Below are positions 1-7,223 of a stretch of DNA of 64,000 nt, piece by piece. The notes beneath the pieces were generated by a model, which saw only the letters and a program-made list of their open reading frames with translations, did not search any database and was not told where the DNA came from. Position numbers and translations under genes: made by a program. The number at the start of each line of letters is the position of its first letter. Positions within the stretch are counted from its first letter, which is position 1. Source of the DNA: Mycetocola tolaasinivorans (GTDB lineage Bacteria; Actinomycetota; Actinomycetes; Actinomycetales; Microbacteriaceae); assembly GCF_003667565.1 (NCBI RefSeq), contig NZ_RCUX01000009.1, forward strand, positions 62,001-126,000, given 5' to 3'.

Positions 1-155
1 GAGTTCACACCCAGAATCAGCAGGCCGGTGGCCATGGGGTCGAGGGTCCCGGCGTGGCCCACCTTGCGGGTGCCGGCGAGCCGGCGGGTGCGCGCGACCA
101 CGTCGTGGCTGGTCATCCCGCCGGATTTGTCGACCAGAACAATGCCTGAACTCAC
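1..155 (-). CDS. truB: tRNA pseudouridine(55) synthase TruB, N-terminal part only
   Basis: The reverse strand from a GTG at 153-155 reads [20 protein letters not shown], followed by a stretch containing [15 protein letters not shown], which is the signature N-terminus of TruB. TruB makes pseudouridine 55 in the T-loop of tRNAs. The catalytic Asp belongs to the HAGTLDP motif and is present. A GAGGAG ribosome binding site lies a few bases upstream. The gene runs off the left edge, so only about 51 residues are visible. In related bacteria truB follows rbfA directly; here rbfA is 34 kb away. The divergent neighbour is mutY. Confidence 0.93.
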   Translation of the reverse strand, partial: MSSGIVLVDKSGGMTSHDVVARTRRLAGTRKVGHAGTLDPMATGLLILGVN

Positions 156-265
156 CTGATACTCCTCGTGTCACCGCTGCATAAATCAGCCTTTATCCTC
201 CCATATTCGCGGCGGGCACAGGCTCGGTACGCGCGGGCGCGGTGGTGCGAGCTAGGCTGGAATCG

Positions 266-1138
266 ATGAAAACCTCCGACATTCCGAACGCCCTGATCGA
301 CTGGTTCGCCCGGTCCGGACGCGCACTTCCCTGGCGCGAGGACGACTTCCCGGCCTGGGGCACGCTGGTGTCGGAGTTCATGCTGCAGCAGACCCCGGTG
401 GCGCGGGTGATCCCGCGCCTCGCGGAGTGGCTCGAACGCTGGCCCACCCCCGCGGATCTCGCCGCCGAGCCCTCGGGTGAGGCCGTGCGCGCCTGGGCCA
501 ACCTCGGCTACCCGCGGCGTGCGCTGTGGCTGCACCGTGCGGCCGTGCAGATCACCGAGGAGCACGGCGGCGTGGTACCGCGAGACGTGCCCACCCTGCT
601 CGCCCTCACCGGCGTGGGTGACTACACCGCACGCGCCGTCGCGGTGTTTGCCTACGGTGATCGACACCCCGTGATCGATACCAACGGCCGCCGCGTTATT
701 GCGCGCGCCATCCACGGGCAGGCCGAACCCGGGCCGCCGCGCGCCGCCGCGGACCTCGCGGATATGGCCGCGCTACTGCCCGAGGAGCGCGAGGCTGCAC
801 GAGATTTCAACGTCGCGATCATGGAGTTGGGGCAGGTGGTGTGCACCGCGCGTTCACCGCGCTGCGAGGAGTGCCCGATTCGTTCGGCCTGCGCGTGGGT
901 GGGGGCGGGATCCCCCGAGTACTTCGGCCCGACCAAGACGGTGCAGGCCACCTATGCGGGCAGCGATCGGCAGGTGCGTGGGCTCATTCTGCGCGAGCTG
1001 CGCGCCGCCCACCTGCCCGTGACCGGGGTGGAAATCTCCGGGCTGTGGGCCGACCGGGTGCAGCTGGATCGCGCGCTCGCAGGCCTCCTCGCGGACGGCC
1101 TCGCGGTGGAATCCCAGGGCGGATACGTACTTCCCTAG
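266..1138 (+). CDS. mutY: A/G-specific adenine glycosylase (MutY family)
   Basis: Base-excision repair enzyme that removes adenine mispaired with 8-oxoguanine or guanine. The 290-residue protein shows the catalytic Glu37 in the SEFMLQQT motif, a helix-hairpin-helix around residues 111-130 (LLALTGVGDYTARA), the catalytic Asp138 in VIDTNGRR, and the four iron-sulfur ligands Cys193, Cys200, Cys203 and Cys209 with the exact C-x6-C-x2-C-x5-C spacing. I chose the ATG at 266 over an upstream GTG at 242 because it places these residues at the usual numbers. The C-terminal 8-oxoG recognition domain is short, as in actinobacterial forms. It is transcribed divergently from truB. Confidence 0.93.
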   Translation: MKTSDIPNALIDWFARSGRALPWREDDFPAWGTLVSEFMLQQTPVARVIPRLAEWLERWPTPADLAAEPSGEAVRAWANLGYPRRALWLHRAAVQITEEHGGVVPRDVPTLLALTGVGDYTARAVAVFAYGDRHPVIDTNGRRVIARAIHGQAEPGPPRAAADLADMAALLPEEREAARDFNVAIMELGQVVCTARSPRCEECPIRSACAWVGAGSPEYFGPTKTVQATYAGSDRQVRGLILRELRAAHLPVTGVEISGLWADRVQLDRALAGLLADGLAVESQGGYVLP

Positions 1139-1176
1139 CGCCCGCCCTGCTGCCCGGTACCCGCTAAACTGGGCGC

Positions 1177-1695
1177 ATGAGTAACGCCGACGCACCCCAG
1201 AACTTCACCCCCGAACCCGGCTTTGAGGAGTTCTCGGCCGCCGACTCCCCCGCGTTTGAAATCGTGGCTGACGCCGAGCCCGAGCTCGAGGTTTCCGGCG
1301 TTCTGCCGCCGCTGTTTGTGGCCGAGTACCTGCACACCGAGGATCTCGAGGCCACCCTCGCCGCTCACCGCCCGGAGGAGGGCGTGCTGCCCACCGGTGC
1401 CGAGCGGATCCCCGGCTGGTTCTTCCAGGTCACCGCGAATGAGAGCGTCCTAAGCGAGGACGCCGAGGTGTCCTTCGGCGACGATGTCGAGTACGTCGTG
1501 GTCTTCAACGGTGCCGATGAAAACGGTCTGCCCGGTGCGGTAGCCCAGGTGATCGATGCGCTGATCGATCAGGTTGGGCCGCGCGCTACCGAGTTCATCG
1601 CGCACAGCATCGGCGGCTCCGTCCAGGAGTTCGATGCCCAGTTCGCCGGTGCCTTCGACCTGCGCGTGGGTGCCCCTGAGCTGCTGACCGACTAG
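1177..1695 (+). CDS. acidic hypothetical protein
   Basis: A 172-residue protein rich in Glu and Asp, especially in the first 60 residues, with no signal peptide, membrane segment or cysteine. I do not recognise the family. The second half looks folded (a run from GWFFQVTANES to VVVFNGADENG, then an amphipathic helix and LRVGAPELLTD at the end). It starts 38 bases after mutY on the same strand and may be cotranscribed with it. It converges on the response-regulator gene, separated by only about 50 bases that hold a duplicated fragment of that gene. Confidence 0.7.
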   Translation: MSNADAPQNFTPEPGFEEFSAADSPAFEIVADAEPELEVSGVLPPLFVAEYLHTEDLEATLAAHRPEEGVLPTGAERIPGWFFQVTANESVLSEDAEVSFGDDVEYVVVFNGADENGLPGAVAQVIDALIDQVGPRATEFIAHSIGGSVQEFDAQFAGAFDLRVGAPELLTD

Positions 1696-1699
1696 CTGG

Positions 1700-1774
1700 C
1701 TAGAGGATTCTTCGATCAACGGCCCCCAACGTGCAGAGTGTGAGCACCCTAGAGGATTCTTCGATCGACTGCCC
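1700..1774. repeat. 26-bp imperfect direct repeat duplicating the 3' end of the response regulator gene
   Basis: Positions 1700-1725 and 1749-1774 match at 24 of 26 bases, starting with CTAGAGGATTCTTCGATC. The right copy encodes the last residues (AVDRRIL and stop) of the response regulator on the minus strand; the left copy would encode the same AVDRRIL-stop just beyond the gene. It looks like a local tandem duplication of the gene end with a 23-base spacer. Confidence 0.85.
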
Positions 1775-2411
1775 AGCGGGACAGCTCGTGCCGATTCGAC
1801 AGCTGGAGCTTGCGCAGCACCGCGGACACGTGTGATTCGACGGTCTTGTTGGAGATGAAGAGGTCTGCCGCGACCTCCTTATAGGAGTAGCCGCGGGCGA
1901 TGAGGCGCATGACCTCGAGTTCACGGGCGGAGAGTTTATCGAGCTCGTCGTCGATCTGCGCGATGTTTTGGGTGCCGAAGGCGTCCAGCACAAATCCCGC
2001 GAGGCGCGGGGAGAAGGCGGCATCTCCGGCGGATACCCGTCGGATGGCGTCGCCGAGCTCTTCGGCCTGAATGGTCTTGGTGACGTAGCCGCGGGCACCG
2101 GCACGGATGACGGTGACGACATCCTCGGCCTGGTCCGAGACGCTCAGCGCGAGAAAACGGGTGTCGGCGAGGAGGTCGGCGCAGCCAACGATGACCTCGG
2201 CCCCGCCACCGCCGCGGCCGCCGGGCAGGTGGACGTCGAGCAGCACGACCGCGGGCCGCGTCTGGTGGATGATCGCGATGGCCTGTTCAACGGTGCCGGC
2301 CTCCCCCACGACCTCGATGTCCGCGGCGAGCGCGCCGCGGAGACCCGACCGGAAGATCGCGTGGTCGTCGACGAGGACAACCCGGAGGTTCGGCGGGGTC
2401 TGCTCGGTCAT
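1749..2411 (-). CDS. NarL/LuxR-family response regulator of a PspC-type two-component system
   Basis: A 220-residue DNA-binding response regulator. The receiver domain (about residues 10-125) has the acidic pair Asp15-Asp16 and the phosphoacceptor Asp59 in VVLLDVHLPGG. The C-terminal LuxR-type helix-turn-helix is clear (LSARELEVMRLIARGYSYKEVA, then NKTVESHVSAVLRKL). I took the ATG at 2409-2411, which overlaps the kinase stop by ATGA; the longer frame upstream lies inside the kinase gene. It is very probably the partner of the preceding kinase and regulates the divergent PspC genes, by analogy with LiaRS systems. Confidence 0.92.
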   Translation of the reverse strand: MTEQTPPNLRVVLVDDHAIFRSGLRGALAADIEVVGEAGTVEQAIAIIHQTRPAVVLLDVHLPGGRGGGGAEVIVGCADLLADTRFLALSVSDQAEDVVTVIRAGARGYVTKTIQAEELGDAIRRVSAGDAAFSPRLAGFVLDAFGTQNIAQIDDELDKLSARELEVMRLIARGYSYKEVAADLFISNKTVESHVSAVLRKLQLSNRHELSRWAVDRRIL

Positions 2412-3832
2412 GTGTTGTCCTTTGCTGTGTCGGGAAGGGGCATTCGCAGCGCCACCTCGGTGCCGTGCCCGGTGTTTCGAAGTGATGCGGTGCCGCCGTG
2501 TCGGGTCATGCGCCCGAGAATCGAGTCGCGGACGCCGTGGCGGTCGGCCGGGATCTGTTCGGGATCGAAGCCTGTCCCGCGGTCGCGGACGAATACCTCG
2601 CACGCTCCCCGCCCCACTTCAAGATAGACCGAAATGGTGCCGGTCGCGTGCTTGGCCGCGTTCTGGAGCGCCTCCCGAGTCGCGGCGAGGAGCGGTTCGA
2701 GGGTGTCGGAGTGCGCGGTGTCGCCAACGGTGACGATCTCGATGGTGCGGCCGTAGCCGTCTTCGATTTCGGCGGCGATGCCGCGCAGGCGTTCGGCCGC
2801 GGTCCCGCCCGGGTCGGGCTGGTCCGAGCTGATCCAGGCGCGCAGCTCGCGTTCCTGGGCGCGGGCGAGGCGGCGCACATCGGCCGCGCTGTCGGCGCGG
2901 TTTTGGATGAGGGCGAGGGTTTGCAGCACCGAGTCGTGCAGGTGGGCGGCGATGTCCGCGCGTTCGGATTCGCGAGCGCGAGCCGCACGCTCGGCACCGA
3001 GTTCGCGCCAGTATTTGACCACCCAGGGGGCGAGTACCACGGCGAGACCGATCAGGATCGCGAAGGTTGCGAGAAGGGTCTGTCCGATCAGCTCCTGATC
3101 GATGGCACCGGTCACGAGGATCAGGATGCCGATGACCACGAGGGCGATTCCGGCGATGAGGCGCAGGGCACCGGAGGAGGCCCGGCCGTCCCGGCCGGGG
3201 CCGGAGGAGTCCAGCTGCAGCCAGGTGAGGCCCACACCGGTGGCGATCGCGACGGCCGGAAGCCAGAGCTGCCAGTTGATTTTGACGCCGATCATCTCGA
3301 GCAGGATGGCGGTGGCGATACCCAGCAGGACAACGCCCACGGCGATCTCCGGCAGGCCCATGCGCCACTGCCGCCAGGGGCGGCCGTGACTGTTTTCGTT
3401 GCCGGGCTCGGGCCGTTGCCCGGGGGCACCGGGGGCGGGCGTACCGGGGGTGGGGACGGCCCCGCGCGGTGCTGGGCGGGCGGCTGCCGGCCGGGCAGCT
3501 CCGGTCTGGGCGGCTCCGGTCTGGGCGGCTCCTGGCCGGGCGATGCCGCTGCCATCAGTGGGGCGCGTTCGCAGCCAGGGAGCGACGTTGCGGGCGAAGT
3601 TTTCGGCCACGTTGCGCGGGTTGAAGTCACGCACGTTCGCCCGCTCCACGTCGTCCTCGCTGGGCACAAACAGCCAGAGCCAGGCGTAGAGAATCGCGCC
3701 GGCTCCGCCGAACAGGGTGAGGATGATGATGCCCAGGCGCACCCAGGCGGTCGGCAGGTTGAGGTGCCGGGCGAGGCCCGCGCACACACCCGCGATCGCG
3801 CGCGATCGGGTTCGGACGAGGGGCAGACGCAT
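2408..3832 (-). CDS. PspC-domain sensor histidine kinase (HisKA_3/LiaS-like)
   Basis: A 474-residue membrane kinase. Residues 8-57 form a PspC domain (AIAGVCAGLARHLNL, then a hydrophobic helix ending WLFVP). A Pro/Ala-rich linker with GAAQT and PAAARP repeats follows (about 95-148), then several membrane helices (about 163-272). The cytoplasmic part has the dimerisation box with phosphoacceptor His299 in AAHLHDSVLQ and a HATPase domain (DRGTGFDPEQ, GHGTEVALRMP). The fusion of PspC to the kinase is seen in actinobacterial envelope-stress systems. It is the first gene of a minus-strand unit with the response regulator and faces the PspC/LiaF-like gene across a 146-base divergent promoter region. 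Confidence 0.92.
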   Translation of the reverse strand: MRLPLVRTRSRAIAGVCAGLARHLNLPTAWVRLGIIILTLFGGAGAILYAWLWLFVPSEDDVERANVRDFNPRNVAENFARNVAPWLRTRPTDGSGIARPGAAQTGAAQTGAARPAAARPAPRGAVPTPGTPAPGAPGQRPEPGNENSHGRPWRQWRMGLPEIAVGVVLLGIATAILLEMIGVKINWQLWLPAVAIATGVGLTWLQLDSSGPGRDGRASSGALRLIAGIALVVIGILILVTGAIDQELIGQTLLATFAILIGLAVVLAPWVVKYWRELGAERAARARESERADIAAHLHDSVLQTLALIQNRADSAADVRRLARAQERELRAWISSDQPDPGGTAAERLRGIAAEIEDGYGRTIEIVTVGDTAHSDTLEPLLAATREALQNAAKHATGTISVYLEVGRGACEVFVRDRGTGFDPEQIPADRHGVRDSILGRMTRHGGTASLRNTGHGTEVALRMPLPDTAKDNT

Positions 3833-3883
3833 GGCTCAATACAAGCATGTTGGGCGGCACACGGCCACCCGGGGCACGGCAAA

Positions 3884-3909
3884 TCGGGGGAACCCCGGGG
3901 TACCCCCGA
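3884..3909. promoter_or_regulatory. dyad in the divergent PspC-kinase/PspC promoter region (candidate operator)
   Basis: The bases TCGGGGG (3884-3890) and CCCCCGA (3903-3909) are inverted repeats that enclose a second palindrome, CCCCGGGG (3893-3900). It lies midway between the two divergent start codons, where a binding site for the cognate response regulator would be expected. That role is inference. Confidence 0.4.
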
Positions 3910-3978
3910 ACGCACTCAGGGTTTTATCAGGGCAGGCCCCCATAGCGCAGGCGTTGGTGCCGAGACCACACTGGGGGT

Positions 3979-5526
3979 ATGAACACGACCGACAACCCTC
4001 AGCGCGAGCCCTCCGGCGGATCCCGCGGCTTTTTTGACAGCATCCGAGACTCACGGATCGTTCGCTCCGACCGTGCCTGGCTCGGTGGTGTGGCCTCGGG
4101 TCTCGCGGAGCGCATCGGAATCGACCCGATCCTCATGCGCGGCATCGTTGTTGTGCTCAGCATCTTCACCGGAATCGGCCCTCTGCTCTACGGCCTCGGC
4201 TGGGCGTTCCTCCCGGATCGTAACGGCTACATCCACGCCGAAGCACTGCGCTTTGGCCGCTGGCATGCGGGCATGACCGGTGCCACCATCGTCACCGTGA
4301 TCGGCCTCTTCAACCTGCAGGTCGGGGTCTTCTCCTTCGGGAACTGGGGCGTCACCTCCTGGAGCGGATCGCTCGTCATCCTCGGCCTGATCGGTGTGGG
4401 CATCTACCTCCTGGTGCGCCGCACATCCGGCCCCGCGCAGGGTGGCAGGGCCGCGGGAGGGCAGGGCGGAGCCCCGTTCGCACCCGCTGGCGACTCCGGA
4501 CCGGCAGGAGACGGCGGACCCGTCGGAGACAGCGGAGCGGGCGGATCGGGCGGATCGGGCGGATCGGGCGCGACCTGGACCCCGGGTGCGTATCCAGGAG
4601 CCCCCGGCGGCTACTTCGCTGCGCCGCCGGCCGCCGGTGCACCGGATGCGCAGCCCGCGGGGTCTGCATCCACCGCAACTTCCGCGGCTTCCGCCACCTC
4701 CGCCACCGCGGCCAATGCTTACCCGGCAGCGTCCGCCTACACCGCGACCTCCGCCTATCCGACGGTGCCGGGTGCGGCCCCCACCACCGTTCCCGCCACG
4801 GGCGCGACAGACTATGCCGCGGCGTGGAGCGCCGACCAGGCGGCCCGCCCCGCTCGTCCGGTGCGTCCCCGGGTTCTCGGCCCGGGCCCGGTGACCGGGC
4901 TGGTCACCACGGGCCTCGCGCTACTCGCGGGAACCGCCATCTATGGTGCGCACTATCTCGGTCTGCTGCCCATGATCGATTCGCCGCTTCTCCTCGCTCT
5001 GGGGGTGGCCGCCGGTATCTTCGCGCTCGGTGTGCTGATCAGCGGCATCCGGGGGCGCCACGGGGGCTTCCTCGGCTGGCTCGCCTCGTTTGCGCTGATT
5101 GCCACCCTCATCACCCCGCTGAGCGGTCAGAACGCCAACTGGGCCGCCGCCACCGCGGCGACCTTCATCCCGAACACCATGCAGGAGGCGAGCGAGGGAT
5201 ACACCGTCGTTGCCGGTTCGGGACGCATCGACCTCACCGGCCTCTCCCCCACCGAGAGCGCCCCGGCCGCGACCGTGCACGTCGACGTCGCGATGGGGTC
5301 GATCACCGTGATCGTGCCTCGGGACGTCCGCGTCTCCGTGGATGCCTCGCAGGTTCTGGGCAACGTCAAGATCGATACCAGTGCGTTCCAACAGGGCCGC
5401 AGCGGCGTCTGGTTCAGTAGCACGGCGGGCTTCGGACCGGATGATGACTACTTCCCGCGTATCACACTCGTTCTTCGCGGCGCGATGAGCAACGCCACCA
5501 TCACCGATAACAAGGGAGCGCACTAA
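3979..5526 (+). CDS. PspC-domain membrane protein with LiaF-like C-terminal domain
   Basis: A 515-residue protein. Residues about 25-82 are a PspC domain (WLGGVASGLAERIGI, then a membrane helix ending WAFLPD). Two more membrane helices follow (about 95-150), then a long Gly/Ala/Ser/Pro low-complexity linker (about 150-290), three helices (about 305-385) and a C-terminal beta-rich domain containing GSGRIDLTGL and VHVDVAMGSITVIVPRDVRV. That layout resembles the DUF2154/LiaF-type domain found with LiaRS kinases, probably a modulator of the divergent kinase. Start ATG is preceded by a GGGGGT stretch. It is first in a three-gene plus-strand unit, with only a short overlap to the next gene. Confidence 0.85.
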   Translation: MNTTDNPQREPSGGSRGFFDSIRDSRIVRSDRAWLGGVASGLAERIGIDPILMRGIVVVLSIFTGIGPLLYGLGWAFLPDRNGYIHAEALRFGRWHAGMTGATIVTVIGLFNLQVGVFSFGNWGVTSWSGSLVILGLIGVGIYLLVRRTSGPAQGGRAAGGQGGAPFAPAGDSGPAGDGGPVGDSGAGGSGGSGGSGATWTPGAYPGAPGGYFAAPPAAGAPDAQPAGSASTATSAASATSATAANAYPAASAYTATSAYPTVPGAAPTTVPATGATDYAAAWSADQAARPARPVRPRVLGPGPVTGLVTTGLALLAGTAIYGAHYLGLLPMIDSPLLLALGVAAGIFALGVLISGIRGRHGGFLGWLASFALIATLITPLSGQNANWAAATAATFIPNTMQEASEGYTVVAGSGRIDLTGLSPTESAPAATVHVDVAMGSITVIVPRDVRVSVDASQVLGNVKIDTSAFQQGRSGVWFSSTAGFGPDDDYFPRITLVLRGAMSNATITDNKGAH

Positions 5527-5993
5527 TGTCCACCACACCGGAAAATGGTCTCCCGCGCGACGAGACCGTGCCCTCGGCCGACACCGCGGAAACCGTGGAA
5601 ACCGCCTCCACGGATGTACCCACGGCAGCTACGTCTGCATCTGCATCTGCATCTGCATCTGCACGGGAAAACATCCCTCATTTCGACGAGCCCATGCCCA
5701 TCCCGAGCGCCGAGGGATACCCCGGCACCGCACCGTACACCACCGGCTCTGGCACGCAGCCGCACACTAGCCTGGCCGAGGTACCGATCAACCGCACTCC
5801 GCGCGCGTTTACGATCGTCTGGGGCGTGATCCTGCTGGGCCTCGCCGTACTGCTGGTCAGCCACAGTTTCTGGCGGCTCTCGATCGACCCGATCGCGCTG
5901 GTGTTCACCATCGTGGCGGGTGCCGGAGTCATCCTGCTCGGCATCGGGATCGGCATCGTCCTGCGCGGTGCGCGTCGTGGGGAGGATCGATGA
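5526..5993 (+). CDS. small membrane protein with hexanucleotide-encoded Ser-Ala repeat
   Basis: A 155-residue protein. The first 95 residues are hydrophilic, rich in Thr, Ala and Pro, and carry a Ser-Ala repeat encoded by five tandem TCTGCA units. Two membrane helices follow (about 96-118 and 124-147), ending in a basic tail (RGARRGEDR). I do not recognise a named family. It sits between two PspC genes: its ATG follows the upstream stop within a few bases and its own stop overlaps the next ATG (ATGA). It is therefore likely a component of the same envelope-stress system. Confidence 0.8.
   Translation: MSTTPENGLPRDETVPSADTAETVETASTDVPTAATSASASASASARENIPHFDEPMPIPSAEGYPGTAPYTTGSGTQPHTSLAEVPINRTPRAFTIVWGVILLGLAVLLVSHSFWRLSIDPIALVFTIVAGAGVILLGIGIGIVLRGARRGEDR
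5634..5663 (+). repeat. tandem hexanucleotide repeat (TCTGCA)5
   Basis: Five perfect copies of TCTGCA lie inside the coding region of the 155-residue membrane protein and encode alternating Ser and Ala. A change in copy number would lengthen or shorten the linker without a frameshift. Confidence 0.95.
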
Positions 5994-6238
5994 ACGGCTT
6001 CTTCGACTGGCTTCGTCGCAGCGTGATCCGCCGCGGCCCCGAGGGAATGGTGGGCGGGGTGTGCGCCGGAATCGCGCGCCACTTCGATTGGAGTCCGCTT
6101 TACGTCCGGATTGGCACGCTGCTCGCGTTCCTCCTTCCCGGCATTGGAGTACTCACCTACGTCATCGTCTGGATCCTGCTCCCCAGGTACGACGGAACGA
6201 TCGTTCTCGAGGGCTGGCTCGCACCTAAATCTCGCTGA
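5990..6238 (+). CDS. small PspC-domain protein
   Basis: An 82-residue protein that is almost only a PspC domain: GMVGGVCAGIARHFDW, then a membrane helix ending WILLPRYD. PspC domains sense or signal envelope stress in phage-shock systems. It is the third PspC domain encoded within 4.3 kb and overlaps the preceding gene by ATGA. No terminator is apparent before the ABC transporter gene 130 bases downstream. Confidence 0.88.
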   Translation: MNGFFDWLRRSVIRRGPEGMVGGVCAGIARHFDWSPLYVRIGTLLAFLLPGIGVLTYVIVWILLPRYDGTIVLEGWLAPKSR

Positions 6239-6371
6239 AATACACGCTGTTGTCCGTTCGAATCGCCCGGTTTCCCGACATCAACCCCCTCATTCTTGGT
6301 AGGTTGGCGGTGATCACCGGGCGATCCGCGTTTCTCGCAGGGATTGCCCACGCGACCACCGGAAGGATCCG

Positions 6372-7223
6372 ATGACCGAGCACACTCCCCTCCCCGGAGT
6401 TCCAGATTCCATCCCCGCTGCCCCGCAGCCGGCAGCCGCAGTGCCGCCAGAAACAGCGCAGCATCCCGGGGTGCCCGCGCTCGAGATCCGCGGCCTGGCC
6501 AAGCGCTTCGGTGAGAAGATCGCGGTCAACGGCATCAGCCTGTCGATCCCCTCCGGGTCGTTCTACGGCCTGGTGGGCCCCAACGGTGCGGGCAAGACCA
6601 CGACCCTGTCGATGGCAACCGGCCTGCTGCGCCCCGAGTTTGGTACCGCGCTGATCTATGGCGTCGACATGTGGGAGCACCCGGTCGAGGCCAAGCGCCT
6701 GGTCGGAAACCTCGCCGATGGTGTGCGCCTGTTTGACCGCCTCACCGGGCAGCAGCTCGTCACCTACCACGGTCTCCTCTCGGGTCTCGATGCGGCCACC
6801 GTGGAGTCTCGCGCCACCGATCTGCTGGCGCTCCTCGACCTGCAGGGTGCCGCGAACACCCTGGTGGTCGACTACTCGGCCGGCATGACCAAGAAGATCG
6901 CGCTGGCCTGTGCACTGATCCACGCGCCGCGCCTGCTGGTTTTGGATGAACCCTTCGAATCGGTGGATCCCGTCTCGGCCGCCAATATTCGTGACATTCT
7001 GCACGGCTATGTGTCTGGCGGCGGCACCGTCATCGTGTCGAGCCACTCGATGGACCTCGTGGAGCGCATGTGCGACCACGTCGCGGTGATCGCGGCCGGG
7101 CGCGTTGTCGCGGCCGGTACCGTCGACGAGGTGCGCGCCGGTTCCACCCTGGAGGATCGCTTCGTCCAGCTCGTCGGCGGCCGTCACCAGCAGGAGGGCC
7201 CCGAGTGGCTGCGCAACTTCTAA
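6372..7223 (+). CDS. ABC transporter ATP-binding protein
   Basis: A 283-residue nucleotide-binding subunit, with a 35-residue Pro/Ala-rich N-terminal extension. It has Walker A GPNGAGKTT (about 73-81), a diverged signature (YSAGMTKKIALA in place of LSGGQ), Walker B LLVLDEPFE and the H-loop His in VIVSSHSM. The layout is that of DrrA/CcmA-like exporters. The permease gene overlaps its 3' end by 19 bases, so the two form one unit. The substrate is not evident. Confidence 0.9.
   Translation: MTEHTPLPGVPDSIPAAPQPAAAVPPETAQHPGVPALEIRGLAKRFGEKIAVNGISLSIPSGSFYGLVGPNGAGKTTTLSMATGLLRPEFGTALIYGVDMWEHPVEAKRLVGNLADGVRLFDRLTGQQLVTYHGLLSGLDAATVESRATDLLALLDLQGAANTLVVDYSAGMTKKIALACALIHAPRLLVLDEPFESVDPVSAANIRDILHGYVSGGGTVIVSSHSMDLVERMCDHVAVIAAGRVVAAGTVDEVRAGSTLEDRFVQLVGGRHQQEGPEWLRNF

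Noticed and set aside
5634..5663. On/off phase variation by the TCTGCA repeat
   Set aside because: The unit length is six, so copy-number change keeps the frame. Only length variation is possible.
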